From assembly GCF_009208775.1 (NCBI RefSeq), contig NZ_WFLM01000004.1:550099-614098 (forward strand): a stretch of 64,000 nt of DNA, in the 5' to 3' direction. The notes beneath the pieces are model-generated. The model did not search any database. It saw nothing but the letters and a program-made list of their open reading frames with translations, and was not told the origin of the DNA. The stretch is from Silvanigrella paludirubra (GTDB taxonomy: Bacteria; Bdellovibrionota_B; Oligoflexia; Silvanigrellales; Silvanigrellaceae). Shown in pieces: positions 1 to 8,571 of the stretch (positions are counted from its first letter, which is position 1; the number at the start of each line of letters is the position of its first letter). Both the position numbers and the translations under genes were made by a program.

Positions 1-901
1 CTAATTTATCGGCAGCTTTTTTTCCATCTCCCACACAAATGTATTGAAAAAAGGGGACAATATCAGACGGCAATTCCCAAATTCGAGATGCATATCCTGC
101 TGAAAAAAAGGAACGACACATAGCTGAAATAAAAGGAACAGGTATTTTTCCTGACATATGAACTCCCGTGCTTAAAGGTAACACACCTCTTCCTACAATA
201 TTAAATATGCCTGGAATATTATTAGATAAGGTTGAAATTTGGGCACGTACAGCATCATCTTCATGGATAAATTGAACGAGAGGATCATAGCCTAAAACTT
301 TTGGTATTATTCCAGCAAAAAAGTACCTTGCTCTGATATTAGTAGAATTAGGTCCAAGTATTGGTGCAAATCTTAATATCGTAACAGAGCAATCTTTATA
401 TGTGTTTACAAAATCTTGAATTTGATTTTCGACATCAACGCGTGTGCGAACAAATTGAGGTCCTTGCATAACGAGCGTATAATCTTCATGAATAAAATTT
501 GGATTTTTAGGGTGTGCTCCATATACAAATGTAGCACTATGAACAATAAGTCTTTTAATATTTGACTCTGCTATGGCATTCAAAACATGAAAAGTACCAA
601 TGGATTCAACTTCATGATGATATGATTTTCTTCTCGTTGGTCCTGAAAAAAGAGAACCATGAATAAAAGCAGTTACTTTATTTTCAATTAATACAGCTGC
701 TATATTTGAGCTAGCTTCATCTTTAGTTAAATCAACTCTATGAAAAATAAATTTTGTAGAAACGATTGAGGGTGGTTTGATATCAAAAATATGAACTTCT
801 TTTATGCTTGAAAGACCCGCGAGTCTTTTTAAAACAAGTGAGGTTAAAAAACTAGATGCCCCAGTCAGTCCAATACGTTCGTGCATTTGAATATTTTCCA
901 T
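1..901 (-). CDS. NAD-dependent epimerase-like extended SDR protein, partial
   Basis: The reading frame starts at ATG 901-899 and is still open at base 1, so at least 300 residues are visible and the C-terminus lies outside the window. The N-terminus has a Rossmann dinucleotide motif, GLTGASS (residues 11-17). The segment HSATFVYG (121-128) matches the active-site Ser strand of extended short-chain dehydrogenases. Where the family has the catalytic pair YxxxK, the sequence reads F150-V-R-T-R154, so the Tyr is Phe and the Lys is Arg. Some bacterial UDP-glucose-epimerase-like SDR groups are known to lose the tetrad. A sugar or sterol-type substrate cannot be assigned. A second ATG at codon 6 is possible. 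The fold is fairly sure; catalytic activity is doubtful. Confidence 0.75.
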   Translation of the reverse strand, partial: MENIQMHERIGLTGASSFLTSLVLKRLAGLSSIKEVHIFDIKPPSIVSTKFIFHRVDLTKDEASSNIAAVLIENKVTAFIHGSLFSGPTRRKSYHHEVESIGTFHVLNAIAESNIKRLIVHSATFVYGAHPKNPNFIHEDYTLVMQGPQFVRTRVDVENQIQDFVNTYKDCSVTILRFAPILGPNSTNIRARYFFAGIIPKVLGYDPLVQFIHEDDAVRAQISTLSNNIPGIFNIVGRGVLPLSTGVHMSGKIPVPFISAMCRSFFSAGYASRIWELPSDIVPFFQYICVGDGKKAADKL

Positions 902-1007
902 ATTATCTAGCCTGTTTTCTTTCTTATTGAAGCTTTAACCAAATTCACATATATCAATTTACAATTAGGCTCTTTGGGCCTTTGTATTTTAACTAAAAGG
1001 ATCTTTT

Positions 1008-2204
1008 GTGCCATTGCTCAAAAAAAATGAAAATCCAAAAAAAAGGGAACTTGGCTTGGCACCTATGGAAGGTGTTACTTGCCTTGCTACAAGACTTTGG
1101 TTTTCCCTAACTTCACAGCCAGATTTTGCAATGACGCCTTTTCTGCGTGTGACAAGAGACTACCCTTGGAAACGAGTCCCTTCAACGTATGCAGCAGAAA
1201 TTTTTGACCTAAAAGGCTTAACCTCATACCGCCTCATTCCTCAGCTCATGGGCACAAGTCCCTCCGATCTAGAACGAATAGCGACACCATTATTAAAAAA
1301 CTCAAATTTCGTAGATATCAACTGCGGATGTCCATCTCCAAAAGTTGTTGGAAGTCATGCAGGAAGCGGTTTGCTCGAAAAATTAGAAGTTTTTGAAGAG
1401 TTTTTAACTGGCATTCAAGAAAAACTAGGTGAATCTCGTTATAGCATAAAAATGAGATCGGGATTTCACACGAATGATGAGTTTCCCAAATTGTTAAACC
1501 TTGTTGCAAAAATGAAAATGTCTCAACTCACCCTTCATGCTCGTACTCGTCAAGAGCGCTATACTTCATTTTCTAAATGGAATTTGATCGATATGGCTTC
1601 TCAAACATGTGGTTTTCCAGTTGTAGGCTCTGGCGATATTGTGGACTCACAAAGCTTGGAAAATACAATGGGGCAAGCTCCTATGGTAGAAAAAATCATT
1701 GTGGGCCGTGGAGCTTTGAGAAATCCTTGGATTTTTCAAGAGTTAAGAACGAATGAAATCGTACAATTGACAAGCAGAACCCTTGTTCTCTCTTTGGCGT
1801 GTTATGCTGTCTTGCAAGATATTTTGGCGAATAATCCTTCCTTACTTTTACAACTTGTTGAAAAAGGTCTTTTTGAAAAAACTTGTGGGACAGATGAAAA
1901 TTTATGGGAACAACTCTATCATAAGTTAACAGTTTTATACTATGGACATTACATCGAAACAAAATCTTTGGTGGTAGAAAGACCAAGTTTTGCAAGAGTC
2001 AAAATGATTTGGAATTCTTTAAGAAGCTCCTTAAATTCAGGGTTTATGGATCCTTTTTTACTAAGAGTGAATTGTTTTCCCGATTTTGAAAAAGGCATTG
2101 TAAGTAAAGTACAAGAAAGTAATGAATTATTGAGCCTTAAATACAGTTCTCAATATGACTGGATTTATTCCGGAGCAAAAAATAATGGAAATGAACAAAA
2201 TTGA
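1008..2204 (+). CDS. dus: tRNA-dihydrouridine synthase (Dus family)
   Basis: FMN-dependent reductase that converts uridine to dihydrouridine in tRNA. The start is GTG 1008, seven bases after an AAAAGG ribosome binding site. Visible motifs are LAPMEGV (17-23, FMN binding), NCGCPSP (105-111, with the expected catalytic Cys at 108), KMRSG (148-152), LHARTR (176-181) and VGRGALRNPW (232-241), all in the order seen in bacterial Dus enzymes. At 398 residues it is longer than the usual 310-330, because of a C-terminal helical extension. The RLIPQL-type context and the length resemble DusC or the broader DusA/B/C group, but I would not pick a subtype. A small membrane protein gene overlaps its 3' end. 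The family is certain; the target uridine is unknown. Confidence 0.93.
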   Translation: MPLLKKNENPKKRELGLAPMEGVTCLATRLWFSLTSQPDFAMTPFLRVTRDYPWKRVPSTYAAEIFDLKGLTSYRLIPQLMGTSPSDLERIATPLLKNSNFVDINCGCPSPKVVGSHAGSGLLEKLEVFEEFLTGIQEKLGESRYSIKMRSGFHTNDEFPKLLNLVAKMKMSQLTLHARTRQERYTSFSKWNLIDMASQTCGFPVVGSGDIVDSQSLENTMGQAPMVEKIIVGRGALRNPWIFQELRTNEIVQLTSRTLVLSLACYAVLQDILANNPSLLLQLVEKGLFEKTCGTDENLWEQLYHKLTVLYYGHYIETKSLVVERPSFARVKMIWNSLRSSLNSGFMDPFLLRVNCFPDFEKGIVSKVQESNELLSLKYSSQYDWIYSGAKNNGNEQN

Positions 2205-2418
2205 TAAATTAAAAAATGTTATTGAAAATCATGAACAAATTGCAAATGAAGAATCTGATGATGCTTCAAAACTTTGGAAACAATATCAAAATCAAAAAAA
2301 TAAAAAAAATTTAAGTAAGATTTTTTTGTTTTCTTTTGTTATACTTATTATTGTTATTCTAGCAATTGTCGGTCTTTATATTGTACTATCAACCACAGAC
2401 CCTCTCCACGGTATATAA
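2185..2418 (+). CDS. Small single-span membrane protein, unknown function
   Basis: A 77-residue protein. I place the start at ATG 2185, nine bases after GGAG at 2172-2175. An upstream in-frame ATG at 2155 has no such site. The first half is charged and probably helical, rich in Lys, Asn and Glu. It is followed by one strongly hydrophobic segment of about 23 residues and a short tail ending PLHGI. It overlaps the last 20 bases of the dus gene, which suggests co-transcription and translational coupling. No domain is recognised. The topology suggests a cytoplasmic N-terminus anchored in the inner membrane. Confidence 0.6.
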   Translation: MEMNKIDKLKNVIENHEQIANEESDDASKLWKQYQNQKNKKNLSKIFLFSFVILIIVILAIVGLYIVLSTTDPLHGI

Positions 2419-2576
2419 TTTTGACCTCATACACTATTGATTTGTTTTTTTTCGACCGATAAGATATTTGTTAGAACAGAAAAACATTACGATTAAGATT
2501 TTCATCAATTTATTAATTAAAAATTGATTAGGAAGTGGCGCGCCTGATGATTTTTCTTAAGTAACCAGGATGTATT

Positions 2577-3200
2577 ATGGGCAGTTTTGAAAGAAAAGTG
2601 CTTGTTCTTGATTCAAGGTATGAACCGGTAAAAGTCGTCACAATGGAGCTAGGATTCGTCCTTCTTTATGCAGGAAGAGTGACATCAATCATAGATTCCG
2701 AGCGTGTTATAAATGGAGTTTCTCGAGTTTGGAAAGTTCCATGGATTGTCCGGTTGGAAGGTTGTAGGCCAAGAAACAAAAGATTAAATGGTCCAAGATT
2801 TTCAAGGCAAAATATATATTTGCGAGATGGTTTTCGTTGTCAATATTGTCAGTGTTCTGGATTAGCTTCTAACTTAACATTAGATCATCTGCTTCCCTCT
2901 GCTAAAGGTGGGAAAACCACATGGGAAAATATCGTAACAGCTTGCAAGACTTGTAATATGAAAAAAGGTGCAAAAACGATTGAAGAGTTAGGAATAAAGT
3001 TACAAAGACCTCCTTCAAAGCCACAGTTGCATCCTACTGCTTTGTTCCCTTTAAGATATGGCATTACGACAAAAAATGCTCCGCAAGCTTGGTTACCTTA
3101 TTTAGATTTGTCTGTGGCAGATAGAGCTTTAGTGCTAGGATTTGATGCTTCTCCTGTGTTTGTGAATTCATATCAGCAAGATTCTCTCATCCAAGTTTAA
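2577..3200 (+). CDS. HNH endonuclease family protein
   Basis: A 207-residue protein with a clear zinc-finger HNH core. C88 and C91 form the first CxxC, LDHLLP follows with the metal-binding and general-base region around H104, then WENIVTAC with N119, and C123/C126 form the second CxxC. The roughly 80-residue N-terminal part, starting with a KVLVLDSRYEPVKVV stretch, is typical of a widespread chromosomal HNH family found in many bacteria rather than of restriction enzymes or introns. The start ATG 2577 has AGGA at 2567-2570. There is no methylase or mobile element nearby, so a restriction role is not supported. The cellular role of this family is not established. It is probably its own transcription unit. 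Confidence 0.85.
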   Translation: MGSFERKVLVLDSRYEPVKVVTMELGFVLLYAGRVTSIIDSERVINGVSRVWKVPWIVRLEGCRPRNKRLNGPRFSRQNIYLRDGFRCQYCQCSGLASNLTLDHLLPSAKGGKTTWENIVTACKTCNMKKGAKTIEELGIKLQRPPSKPQLHPTALFPLRYGITTKNAPQAWLPYLDLSVADRALVLGFDASPVFVNSYQQDSLIQV

Positions 3201-3272
3201 AATTTTTAAAAATAATGTAGTCTTCCCTAAAATGTAAAGATTCTTTTTTACAGTGATTTGGGGAATTTTCTT

Positions 3273-4121
3273 ATGATTGGATTAGAAGATCGTTTTATCG
3301 ATATTAATGGATATAAAACTCGTTATTGGTTATCTGGAAATTCAGAATCTATAATCTTGTTACTTCATGGATTTGCCTTTTCGGTGGAAATTTGGGAATC
3401 AAACATTCATGAACTTTCAAAAAATCATAAAGTAATTGCATTAGATTTATTGGGTTTTGGATTAACGGATAAACCAAAAGGAAAACAAAAAATTGAAGAT
3501 TTTCCTCTTTTTGTTTTTGAATTTTTAAAAAAAATGTCTATCCAAAAAGTCCATATAGTTGGGCATTCTATGGGGGGATTGATTGCTACAAAAATGGCAG
3601 AAATGCACCCAGAGGTTATTGAGTCCTTGGTTTTATTGGGAAGTGCTGGATTTTCTAAAAATATTCCTATGCATTTTCGCATTTTTTCATTGCCCTTTAT
3701 TGGTGAAATGTTTGTAAAGCCAAATAAACGGGGATTAATGAGTGCTTTAAGAAAGAATACTTATGTTAAATCGGCAGTGACTCCCAAACTGGCAGATAAG
3801 CTATTTGAGTTTTCATTGCATCCAGAAATGGGCCCAACTCTTTTAAAAATTACGAGAACTGCGGTTGATTTTTTCGGTTTTAAAGGATTTATAATTCGAA
3901 ATATTAAAAAAGATATCCATAAATTAACAATGCCTGTTTTAATCATATGGGGAAAAGAAGATTCCATCATTTATTTAGATCATGCTTATGTAGCAAATAG
4001 ATTGATTAAACAATCAAAACTTGTCATTTTTGATGAATGTGGTCATCTTCCACAATTAGAATATCCGGAAAAATTTAATTATCTACTCGGTCAATTTTTT
4101 AATGTAACAAAGAAGTCATAA
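3273..4121 (+). CDS. Alpha/beta hydrolase
   Basis: A 282-residue alpha/beta-hydrolase-fold enzyme. The start ATG 3273 is chosen because GGGGA at 3260-3264 sits eight bases upstream; an in-frame TTG lies at 3258. The oxyanion-hole motif is LLHGF (30-34). The nucleophile elbow is GHSMGG with Ser99. The acid is Asp230 in WGKED, and the base is His258 in ECGHLP. The triad is therefore complete. The closest general resemblance is to the MhpC/BphD-like C-C hydrolase and esterase group, but the substrate cannot be told from sequence. There is no signal peptide, so it should be cytoplasmic. Neighbouring genes give no pathway clue. Confidence 0.88.
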   Translation: MIGLEDRFIDINGYKTRYWLSGNSESIILLLHGFAFSVEIWESNIHELSKNHKVIALDLLGFGLTDKPKGKQKIEDFPLFVFEFLKKMSIQKVHIVGHSMGGLIATKMAEMHPEVIESLVLLGSAGFSKNIPMHFRIFSLPFIGEMFVKPNKRGLMSALRKNTYVKSAVTPKLADKLFEFSLHPEMGPTLLKITRTAVDFFGFKGFIIRNIKKDIHKLTMPVLIIWGKEDSIIYLDHAYVANRLIKQSKLVIFDECGHLPQLEYPEKFNYLLGQFFNVTKKS

Positions 4122-4255
4122 CTAATTGTTAATATTTAATAAATTGTTATTTGTGAAAAAATCTGATATATTATTTTGTTGACTTTTAATTTGTAAAAGA
4201 GTTTCATAACTTTCTGTTTTTTGATTAGTTGACCAATCGATGGAGCTCAATATCT

Positions 4256-5404
4256 ATGTCGTCAAATGGAGCCACTGTTTCCAATTTTAAAGTTTTAATA
4301 GCTGGGTTTGCTGCTTTTGCTATGTTTTTTGGCTCAGGAAATCTTGTATTTCCTCTAAAAATGGGAAGTGAGACACAATCCAATTGGGTTTTTTCTTCGA
4401 TAGGTTTAGCAGTCACTGGGGTCATTGTCCCTTTTTTAGGATTAGCGGCTTTAACTTGTTTAAAAGGCTCACAAGATCAGTTTTTTAGATGGCTTGGAAA
4501 AGTTGGCGCTTGGATAGTCCCATTTCTTATATTGCTTTTAATCGGGCCATTTGGAGTGATTCCTCGCTGCATCACGGTTGGTTTTGGTGCTTGGCAATCC
4601 TTTGTCCCTACAACCCCTATTTGGGCGTTTGCTTTGGGTTGTGTTGCTATTATTTGGTTAGCTACCTTTGGTAATGGAAAAATCGTTGATGTCATTGGAA
4701 AATATTTTACACCTGTGAAGCTTGGTGCTTTAGCCTTGGTTATTGGCGGTTCTCTCTATTTTGCGCTTTCATCCGCTAGCAGCATTGTGCCAAGCACAAC
4801 AACACCCATGGGGGCATTTAAAGCTGGATTTTTTGAAGGCTATAATACTATGGATCTTATGGCTGCGATCTTTTTTGGTGTTAGTTTAGTTCAATACTTT
4901 AAAACGAGCGGTAGCGATAAAATTCCTTTTAAGCCGACCTTGTCAGCAATGGCTCTGGGTATGTCCCTTCTTATGATTGTATATATGGCTCTTGTTTACT
5001 TAGGAGCGGCTTATTCAACTCAGGTCTCTCATTTGCCTGAACCACAAATTTTGCCACATATTGCTCATATTGCTTTAGGAGAGGCTTCTGATTATTTAAT
5101 TTCATTTACGTTGGTTGTTTCATGTCTTACAACGGCAGTGGCTTTAACTTCAGTTTCTGTAGATTTTTTATGTGCTAAAATTCCTTTTTTAAATGGGAAA
5201 CGCCAACTTACTTTAATGCTCTGCATTATCATTACTTTTGTAATTGCTTTAACTGATTTTAGAGGGATCATGTCTTTTATGGCTCCTATCCTTCAAGTAA
5301 TGTATCCATTTATTATTGCAATGGCGTTATTAAATATAATTGTTTATGCATTTAAAAACATAAAATCTAATCATAAATTGAAAAAAGAAAAAAAGGCGGC
5401 TTAA
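4256..5404 (+). CDS. brnQ: Branched-chain amino acid transporter, BrnQ/LIVCS family
   Basis: An inner-membrane sodium-coupled carrier for leucine, isoleucine and valine. The 382-residue product has about 12 hydrophobic segments. Near its N-terminus it carries the family hallmark FAMFFGSGNLVFP, plus the conserved IGPFGVIPRC segment after the third helix. I start it at ATG 4256, which has GGAG at 4242-4245; a TTG at 4229 would add nine residues. It ends in a Lys-rich tail. The length is slightly below the usual 430. It is followed by a short hairpin and a T-run and looks monocistronic. Family assignment is strong; the exact amino acid preference is inferred. Confidence 0.9.
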   Translation: MSSNGATVSNFKVLIAGFAAFAMFFGSGNLVFPLKMGSETQSNWVFSSIGLAVTGVIVPFLGLAALTCLKGSQDQFFRWLGKVGAWIVPFLILLLIGPFGVIPRCITVGFGAWQSFVPTTPIWAFALGCVAIIWLATFGNGKIVDVIGKYFTPVKLGALALVIGGSLYFALSSASSIVPSTTTPMGAFKAGFFEGYNTMDLMAAIFFGVSLVQYFKTSGSDKIPFKPTLSAMALGMSLLMIVYMALVYLGAAYSTQVSHLPEPQILPHIAHIALGEASDYLISFTLVVSCLTTAVALTSVSVDFLCAKIPFLNGKRQLTLMLCIIITFVIALTDFRGIMSFMAPILQVMYPFIIAMALLNIIVYAFKNIKSNHKLKKEKKAA

Positions 5405-5429
5405 ACTTTTTGATTTAAAGTTTAATTTT
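5403..5429 (+). terminator. Weak terminator-like hairpin after brnQ
   Basis: AAACTTT at 5403-5409 pairs with AAAGTTT at 5417-5423 across a seven-base loop, and a short T-run follows. The stem is only seven A/T-rich pairs, so it is a weak candidate. It overlaps the brnQ stop codon. Confidence 0.35.
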
Positions 5430-5433
5430 TGAT

Positions 5434-5464
5434 AAATCCTCCTTAATAAAATTAAGGAGGATTT
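5434..5464 (+). promoter_or_regulatory. Perfect hairpin that includes the ribosome binding site of the acetyltransferase gene
   Basis: Bases 5434-5447 and 5451-5464 form a perfect 14-pair stem with an AAA loop, followed by further T bases. It has the shape of an intrinsic terminator. The right arm also contains the strong ribosome binding site AAGGAGGA (5454-5461) of the gene starting at 5468. Transcripts reading in from brnQ would thus either terminate here or carry a sequestered ribosome binding site. Confidence 0.6.
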
Positions 5465-5467
5465 TTT

Positions 5468-6070
5468 ATGTTTTTTGAATGGGACTCTTGTTTATTTAAT
5501 GGTCGTCTATTGCAAGTAAGTCCTCTGAATTATTCCGACATCACTTCTCTTAAAAAAGTATTTTCTCAAGATTTATTTGAGTATTATCCATCTTGTTTTT
5601 CTTCTTGTGAAGAATTTGTTAATAAAAAAATAATTGAAAAAGAAAAAAAAATTTATTATCCTTGGGTATTTATCGAAAAAGAATCGGGAGAATGTATTGG
5701 AACAAGTTCATTTTCAAATATTTCCTTTGAACACAAACGCCTTGAAATTGGTTTCACTTGGTTTGGAAAAGAGAAACAAAAATTAGGATTTAATGTAGAG
5801 TCTAAATTATTATTGCTTGAGTATTTGTTTGAAAAAGCAGGTTTTACTCGTGTCGAATTTAAAACAGATGAGCTTAATATAAGTTCAAATTTAGCCATGC
5901 AAAAACTTGGATTTACAAAAGAAGGCGTATTTAGAAAACATTTAATTATGCCTTCAGGAAGATATCGTAACAGTGTTTATTACAGTGTTATCGATGAAGA
6001 TTGGCAACAGGTAAAAGAAATTATTTTAAATCGGTTACAAAAAAAACAGATTATGATGAATACAAAATAA
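5468..6070 (+). CDS. GNAT-family N-acetyltransferase (RimJ/RimL type)
   Basis: A 200-residue protein with the layout of RimJ/RimL-like acetyltransferases, which transfer acetyl from acetyl-CoA to an N-terminal or small-molecule amine. Recognisable parts are an N-terminal strand with RLLQVSPLNYSD, a central IGTSSFSNI strand, a LEIGFTWFGKEKQ segment, and the KTDELNISSNLAMQKLGFTKEGVFRKH block that forms the late helix and acetyl-CoA-binding region in this group. The start ATG 5468 has an ideal AAGGAGGA site seven bases away, but that site lies inside a perfect hairpin (see 5434-5464). The substrate is unknown. Confidence 0.85.
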   Translation: MFFEWDSCLFNGRLLQVSPLNYSDITSLKKVFSQDLFEYYPSCFSSCEEFVNKKIIEKEKKIYYPWVFIEKESGECIGTSSFSNISFEHKRLEIGFTWFGKEKQKLGFNVESKLLLLEYLFEKAGFTRVEFKTDELNISSNLAMQKLGFTKEGVFRKHLIMPSGRYRNSVYYSVIDEDWQQVKEIILNRLQKKQIMMNTK

Positions 6071-6088
6071 TATCAGAAAATTATAAAT

Positions 6089-6859
6089 TTATTTAAACCA
6101 AATTGGAATTGAATATTTTTTTAATAATTTTTTCATTTCACCATTTTTAATCATTTTTTTAATTGTCTTATTTAAAATTTCTACCCTTTCTTCTGAATTC
6201 TTTTTTTTAGGAGAAAAAGCAATATAAACATTTTCTAAAGGGCTGCATCCTGAGTTTTTAAGTTCCTTTATATCGTAATGTTTTTTTAAATAGAAATTGA
6301 CAACATTGGGATCTTCTACAAAAGCATCTATTTCTCCATTACGAGCTTTTCCAATCATTTTTTCGAGAACATAATCTCCAAATGTCTCATCAATTTTAGT
6401 TTTATCTGCTAAATTATTTTTAATATACGTATTTAATTCTTCATAATACGAATAATCTTTAACAATTCCAACCCGAATTGATTTTAAAGAGTCTATTCCT
6501 GTATATTTAAAAACTTTCTTTCCAAACGTATAATAACAATTTTGGCTTTTTCCTAAAATATCACTAAAAATAAAATCAGGAGCGTCTTCTTTTGCGGCTC
6601 CAACAATAGCATCGAAACCTCCTTCTCTAGTTTCTGTTACTGCACGTGCCCAATTCATGGTTTCATATTTTATATTTTCTTCTCCAAACGCTTTTTGTAA
6701 AATTTCAATCATGTAACCTTGATTGATGTCACTAGGGGAGCAATTGTAGGGGCACCAATAATCAGCTCGGACATGAATGGGTTCACTTGAATAAGCTTGC
6801 AATTTTAAAATAATAAAAATAGAAATATAAAACATTTTTTGAATTATAAATTTTTTCAT
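6089..6859 (-). CDS. Periplasmic solute-binding protein, family 3
   Basis: A 256-residue protein with a signal peptide (basic start, hydrophobic core to about residue 22, probable cleavage near AYS-S). It then has the two-lobed amino-acid-binding fold of SBP_bac_3: GYMIEILQKAF, NWARAVTETREGGFDAIVGA, KSIRVGIVKDYSYYEELNTYI, and an acidic hinge IDAFVEDPNVVNFYL. Binding proteins of this family normally feed an ABC importer for polar amino acids, but no permease or ATPase lies next to it. It may therefore serve a distant transporter or act as a stand-alone sensor-like binder. A GGAGC site supports ATG 6859. Two mature-region cysteines (WCPYNC) may form a disulphide. Confidence 0.82.
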   Translation of the reverse strand: MKKFIIQKMFYISIFIILKLQAYSSEPIHVRADYWCPYNCSPSDINQGYMIEILQKAFGEENIKYETMNWARAVTETREGGFDAIVGAAKEDAPDFIFSDILGKSQNCYYTFGKKVFKYTGIDSLKSIRVGIVKDYSYYEELNTYIKNNLADKTKIDETFGDYVLEKMIGKARNGEIDAFVEDPNVVNFYLKKHYDIKELKNSGCSPLENVYIAFSPKKKNSEERVEILNKTIKKMIKNGEMKKLLKKYSIPIWFK

Positions 6860-6875
6860 TTAAAGCTCCAATAAA

Positions 6876-6943
6876 TTAACTTTCTATTAAGTTAACAGCT
6901 TTGGTTTTTAAAACAAAGATTAAAGTTTAATTTAAATTGTCAA
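6876..6943 (-). promoter_or_regulatory. Candidate promoter and inverted repeat of the solute-binding protein gene
   Basis: On the minus strand TTGACA (6943-6938) is followed after only 15 bases by TAATCT (6922-6917). Downstream, TTAACTT (6876-6882) and AAGTTAA (6889-6895) form an inverted repeat with a six-base spacer that could be an operator or a leader hairpin. The short promoter spacer makes this tentative. Confidence 0.3.
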
Positions 6944-7028
6944 ATTTGTAGTTTTTAGCTTGAGTTCTAATAATTGTGAATCGCTATTTTATTTTGATTA
7001 TTGTTTTCTCGATCGGTTCTTTCACAAA

Positions 7029-7060
7029 AAAAAGAGCTTTGTCGAAACAAAGCTCTTTTT
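7029..7060 (-). terminator. Terminator of the rpsL-rpsG operon
   Basis: A perfect 14-pair stem (7029-7042 with 7047-7060) around a four-base loop, with T-runs on both strands, about 50 bases after the rpsG stop. It can act in both directions. Confidence 0.85.
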
Positions 7061-7112
7061 GCCAAAAATAGGAAACTTTATGAGAAAACAAACTGGTTGC
7101 AGGTAGTTAAAA

Positions 7113-7735
<623 letters not shown>

Positions 7736-8149
7736 TTACTTCTTGCCTTTTTTAGCAGGTTCAGCGGCAGCAGCGCCTCCTTTAGGACGTTTTGCGCCGT
7801 AAAGAGAACGAGATTGACGACGTTTTGCAACGCCAGTTGTATCAAGTGCACCACGAACAATGTGGTAGCGCACACCAGGTAAGTCTTTTACACGACCGCC
7901 ACGAACGAGAACAACGGAGTGCTCTTGTAAGTTATGGCCTTCACCTGGGATATAGGAAATAACTTCAATACCAGTAGTCAAACGAACCTTTGCAACCTTA
8001 CGGATCGCAGAGTTTGGTTTTTTAGGTGTTGTTGTATAAACGCGTGTACAAACGCCACGACGTTGTGGGCACTCTTTAAGTGCTGGGGACTTGCTGCGGT
8101 AAGGGTTTGGCTTACGGCCGCTTGCGACAAGCTGGTTAATGGTTGGCAT
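7736..8149 (-). CDS. rpsL: 30S ribosomal protein S12
   Basis: S12 sits at the decoding centre and affects translational accuracy. The 137-residue sequence starts [14 protein letters not shown] and includes [12 protein letters not shown] and [17 protein letters not shown]. The two lysines that mutate to give streptomycin resistance in other bacteria (in KKPNSA and GRVKDLP) are both present, so the residues are of the sensitive type. The C-terminus has an Ala/Lys-rich tail ([14 protein letters not shown]). The start has AAGGAAAGG six bases upstream. A good promoter lies about 100 bases before the start. The operon appears to contain only rpsL and rpsG. Confidence 0.98.
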   Translation of the reverse strand: MPTINQLVASGRKPNPYRSKSPALKECPQRRGVCTRVYTTTPKKPNSAIRKVAKVRLTTGIEVISYIPGEGHNLQEHSVVLVRGGRVKDLPGVRYHIVRGALDTTGVAKRRQSRSLYGAKRPKGGAAAAEPAKKGKK

Positions 8150-8250
8150 ACGAAACCTTTCCTTGTATGTAGCCGTCAGTTTTCTTTAGTCCTGTTGTAT
8201 TTTTGGCTTAAAACAGGTTTGCATAAAGTTGCCTTTGGCAAGAGTGGCAA

Positions 8251-8279
8251 ACAATAGAAAAGCTTCCTGTCAAAGTCAA
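8251..8279 (-). promoter_or_regulatory. Housekeeping-type promoter of rpsL-rpsG
   Basis: On the minus strand TTGACT (8279-8274) and TATTGT (8256-8251) are separated by exactly 17 bases and point at rpsL, about 100 bases upstream of its start. This is a near-consensus sigma-70 type match in a suitable place. Confidence 0.6.
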
Positions 8280-8571
8280 CTCTTTTTTAATGGATAAATT
8301 AGGCATATTGAGGCCTTTTTATCAGTGCAAAAATGAGAAGGCAAAAAATCTCATAAAATATAAATATATGATTTTATTTGTATATTTTTGGTTGTAATTT
8401 TTTTGTCGACTTTTAATTGCCCCACAAGAAAATGCCTTTTGCTTAAAGGCTTCCTAAGCCATGCCTTCTATATCATGCAATTTAAGTGCTAAAGTTTTTC
8501 ATTATTTTCAGCTATTTTATCCTTAAAGAAACAAGAAATTTAGATCGTTTCTTTAAAAAGGGAGTTTGCAA
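8280..8571. other. Spacer between the divergent rpsL and fliK units
   Basis: An AT-rich spacer without a convincing gene. It has two adjoining small hairpins, GCCTTT/AAAGGC at 8434-8450 and GGCTT/AAGCC at 8448-8460. TAAAGTTT at 8490-8497 matches the flagellar sigma-28 upstream element, but no good GCCGATAA-like partner follows, so I do not call a promoter there. Confidence 0.4.

Noticed and set aside
2577..3200. HNH gene as part of a restriction or defence system
   Set aside because: No methylase, helicase or other defence gene is adjacent, and the N-terminal domain is that of a common chromosomal family.
6089..6859. Solute-binding protein as partner of the ABC permease/ATPase at 35-36.7 kb
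   Set aside because: It is a family 3 amino-acid type binder, whereas the ABC pair is NitT/TauT type, and the loci are almost 30 kb apart.
8490..8518. Sigma-28 promoter for fliK operon
   Set aside because: TAAAGTTT is present, but the downstream element GCTATTTT at the wrong spacing does not match GCCGATAA.
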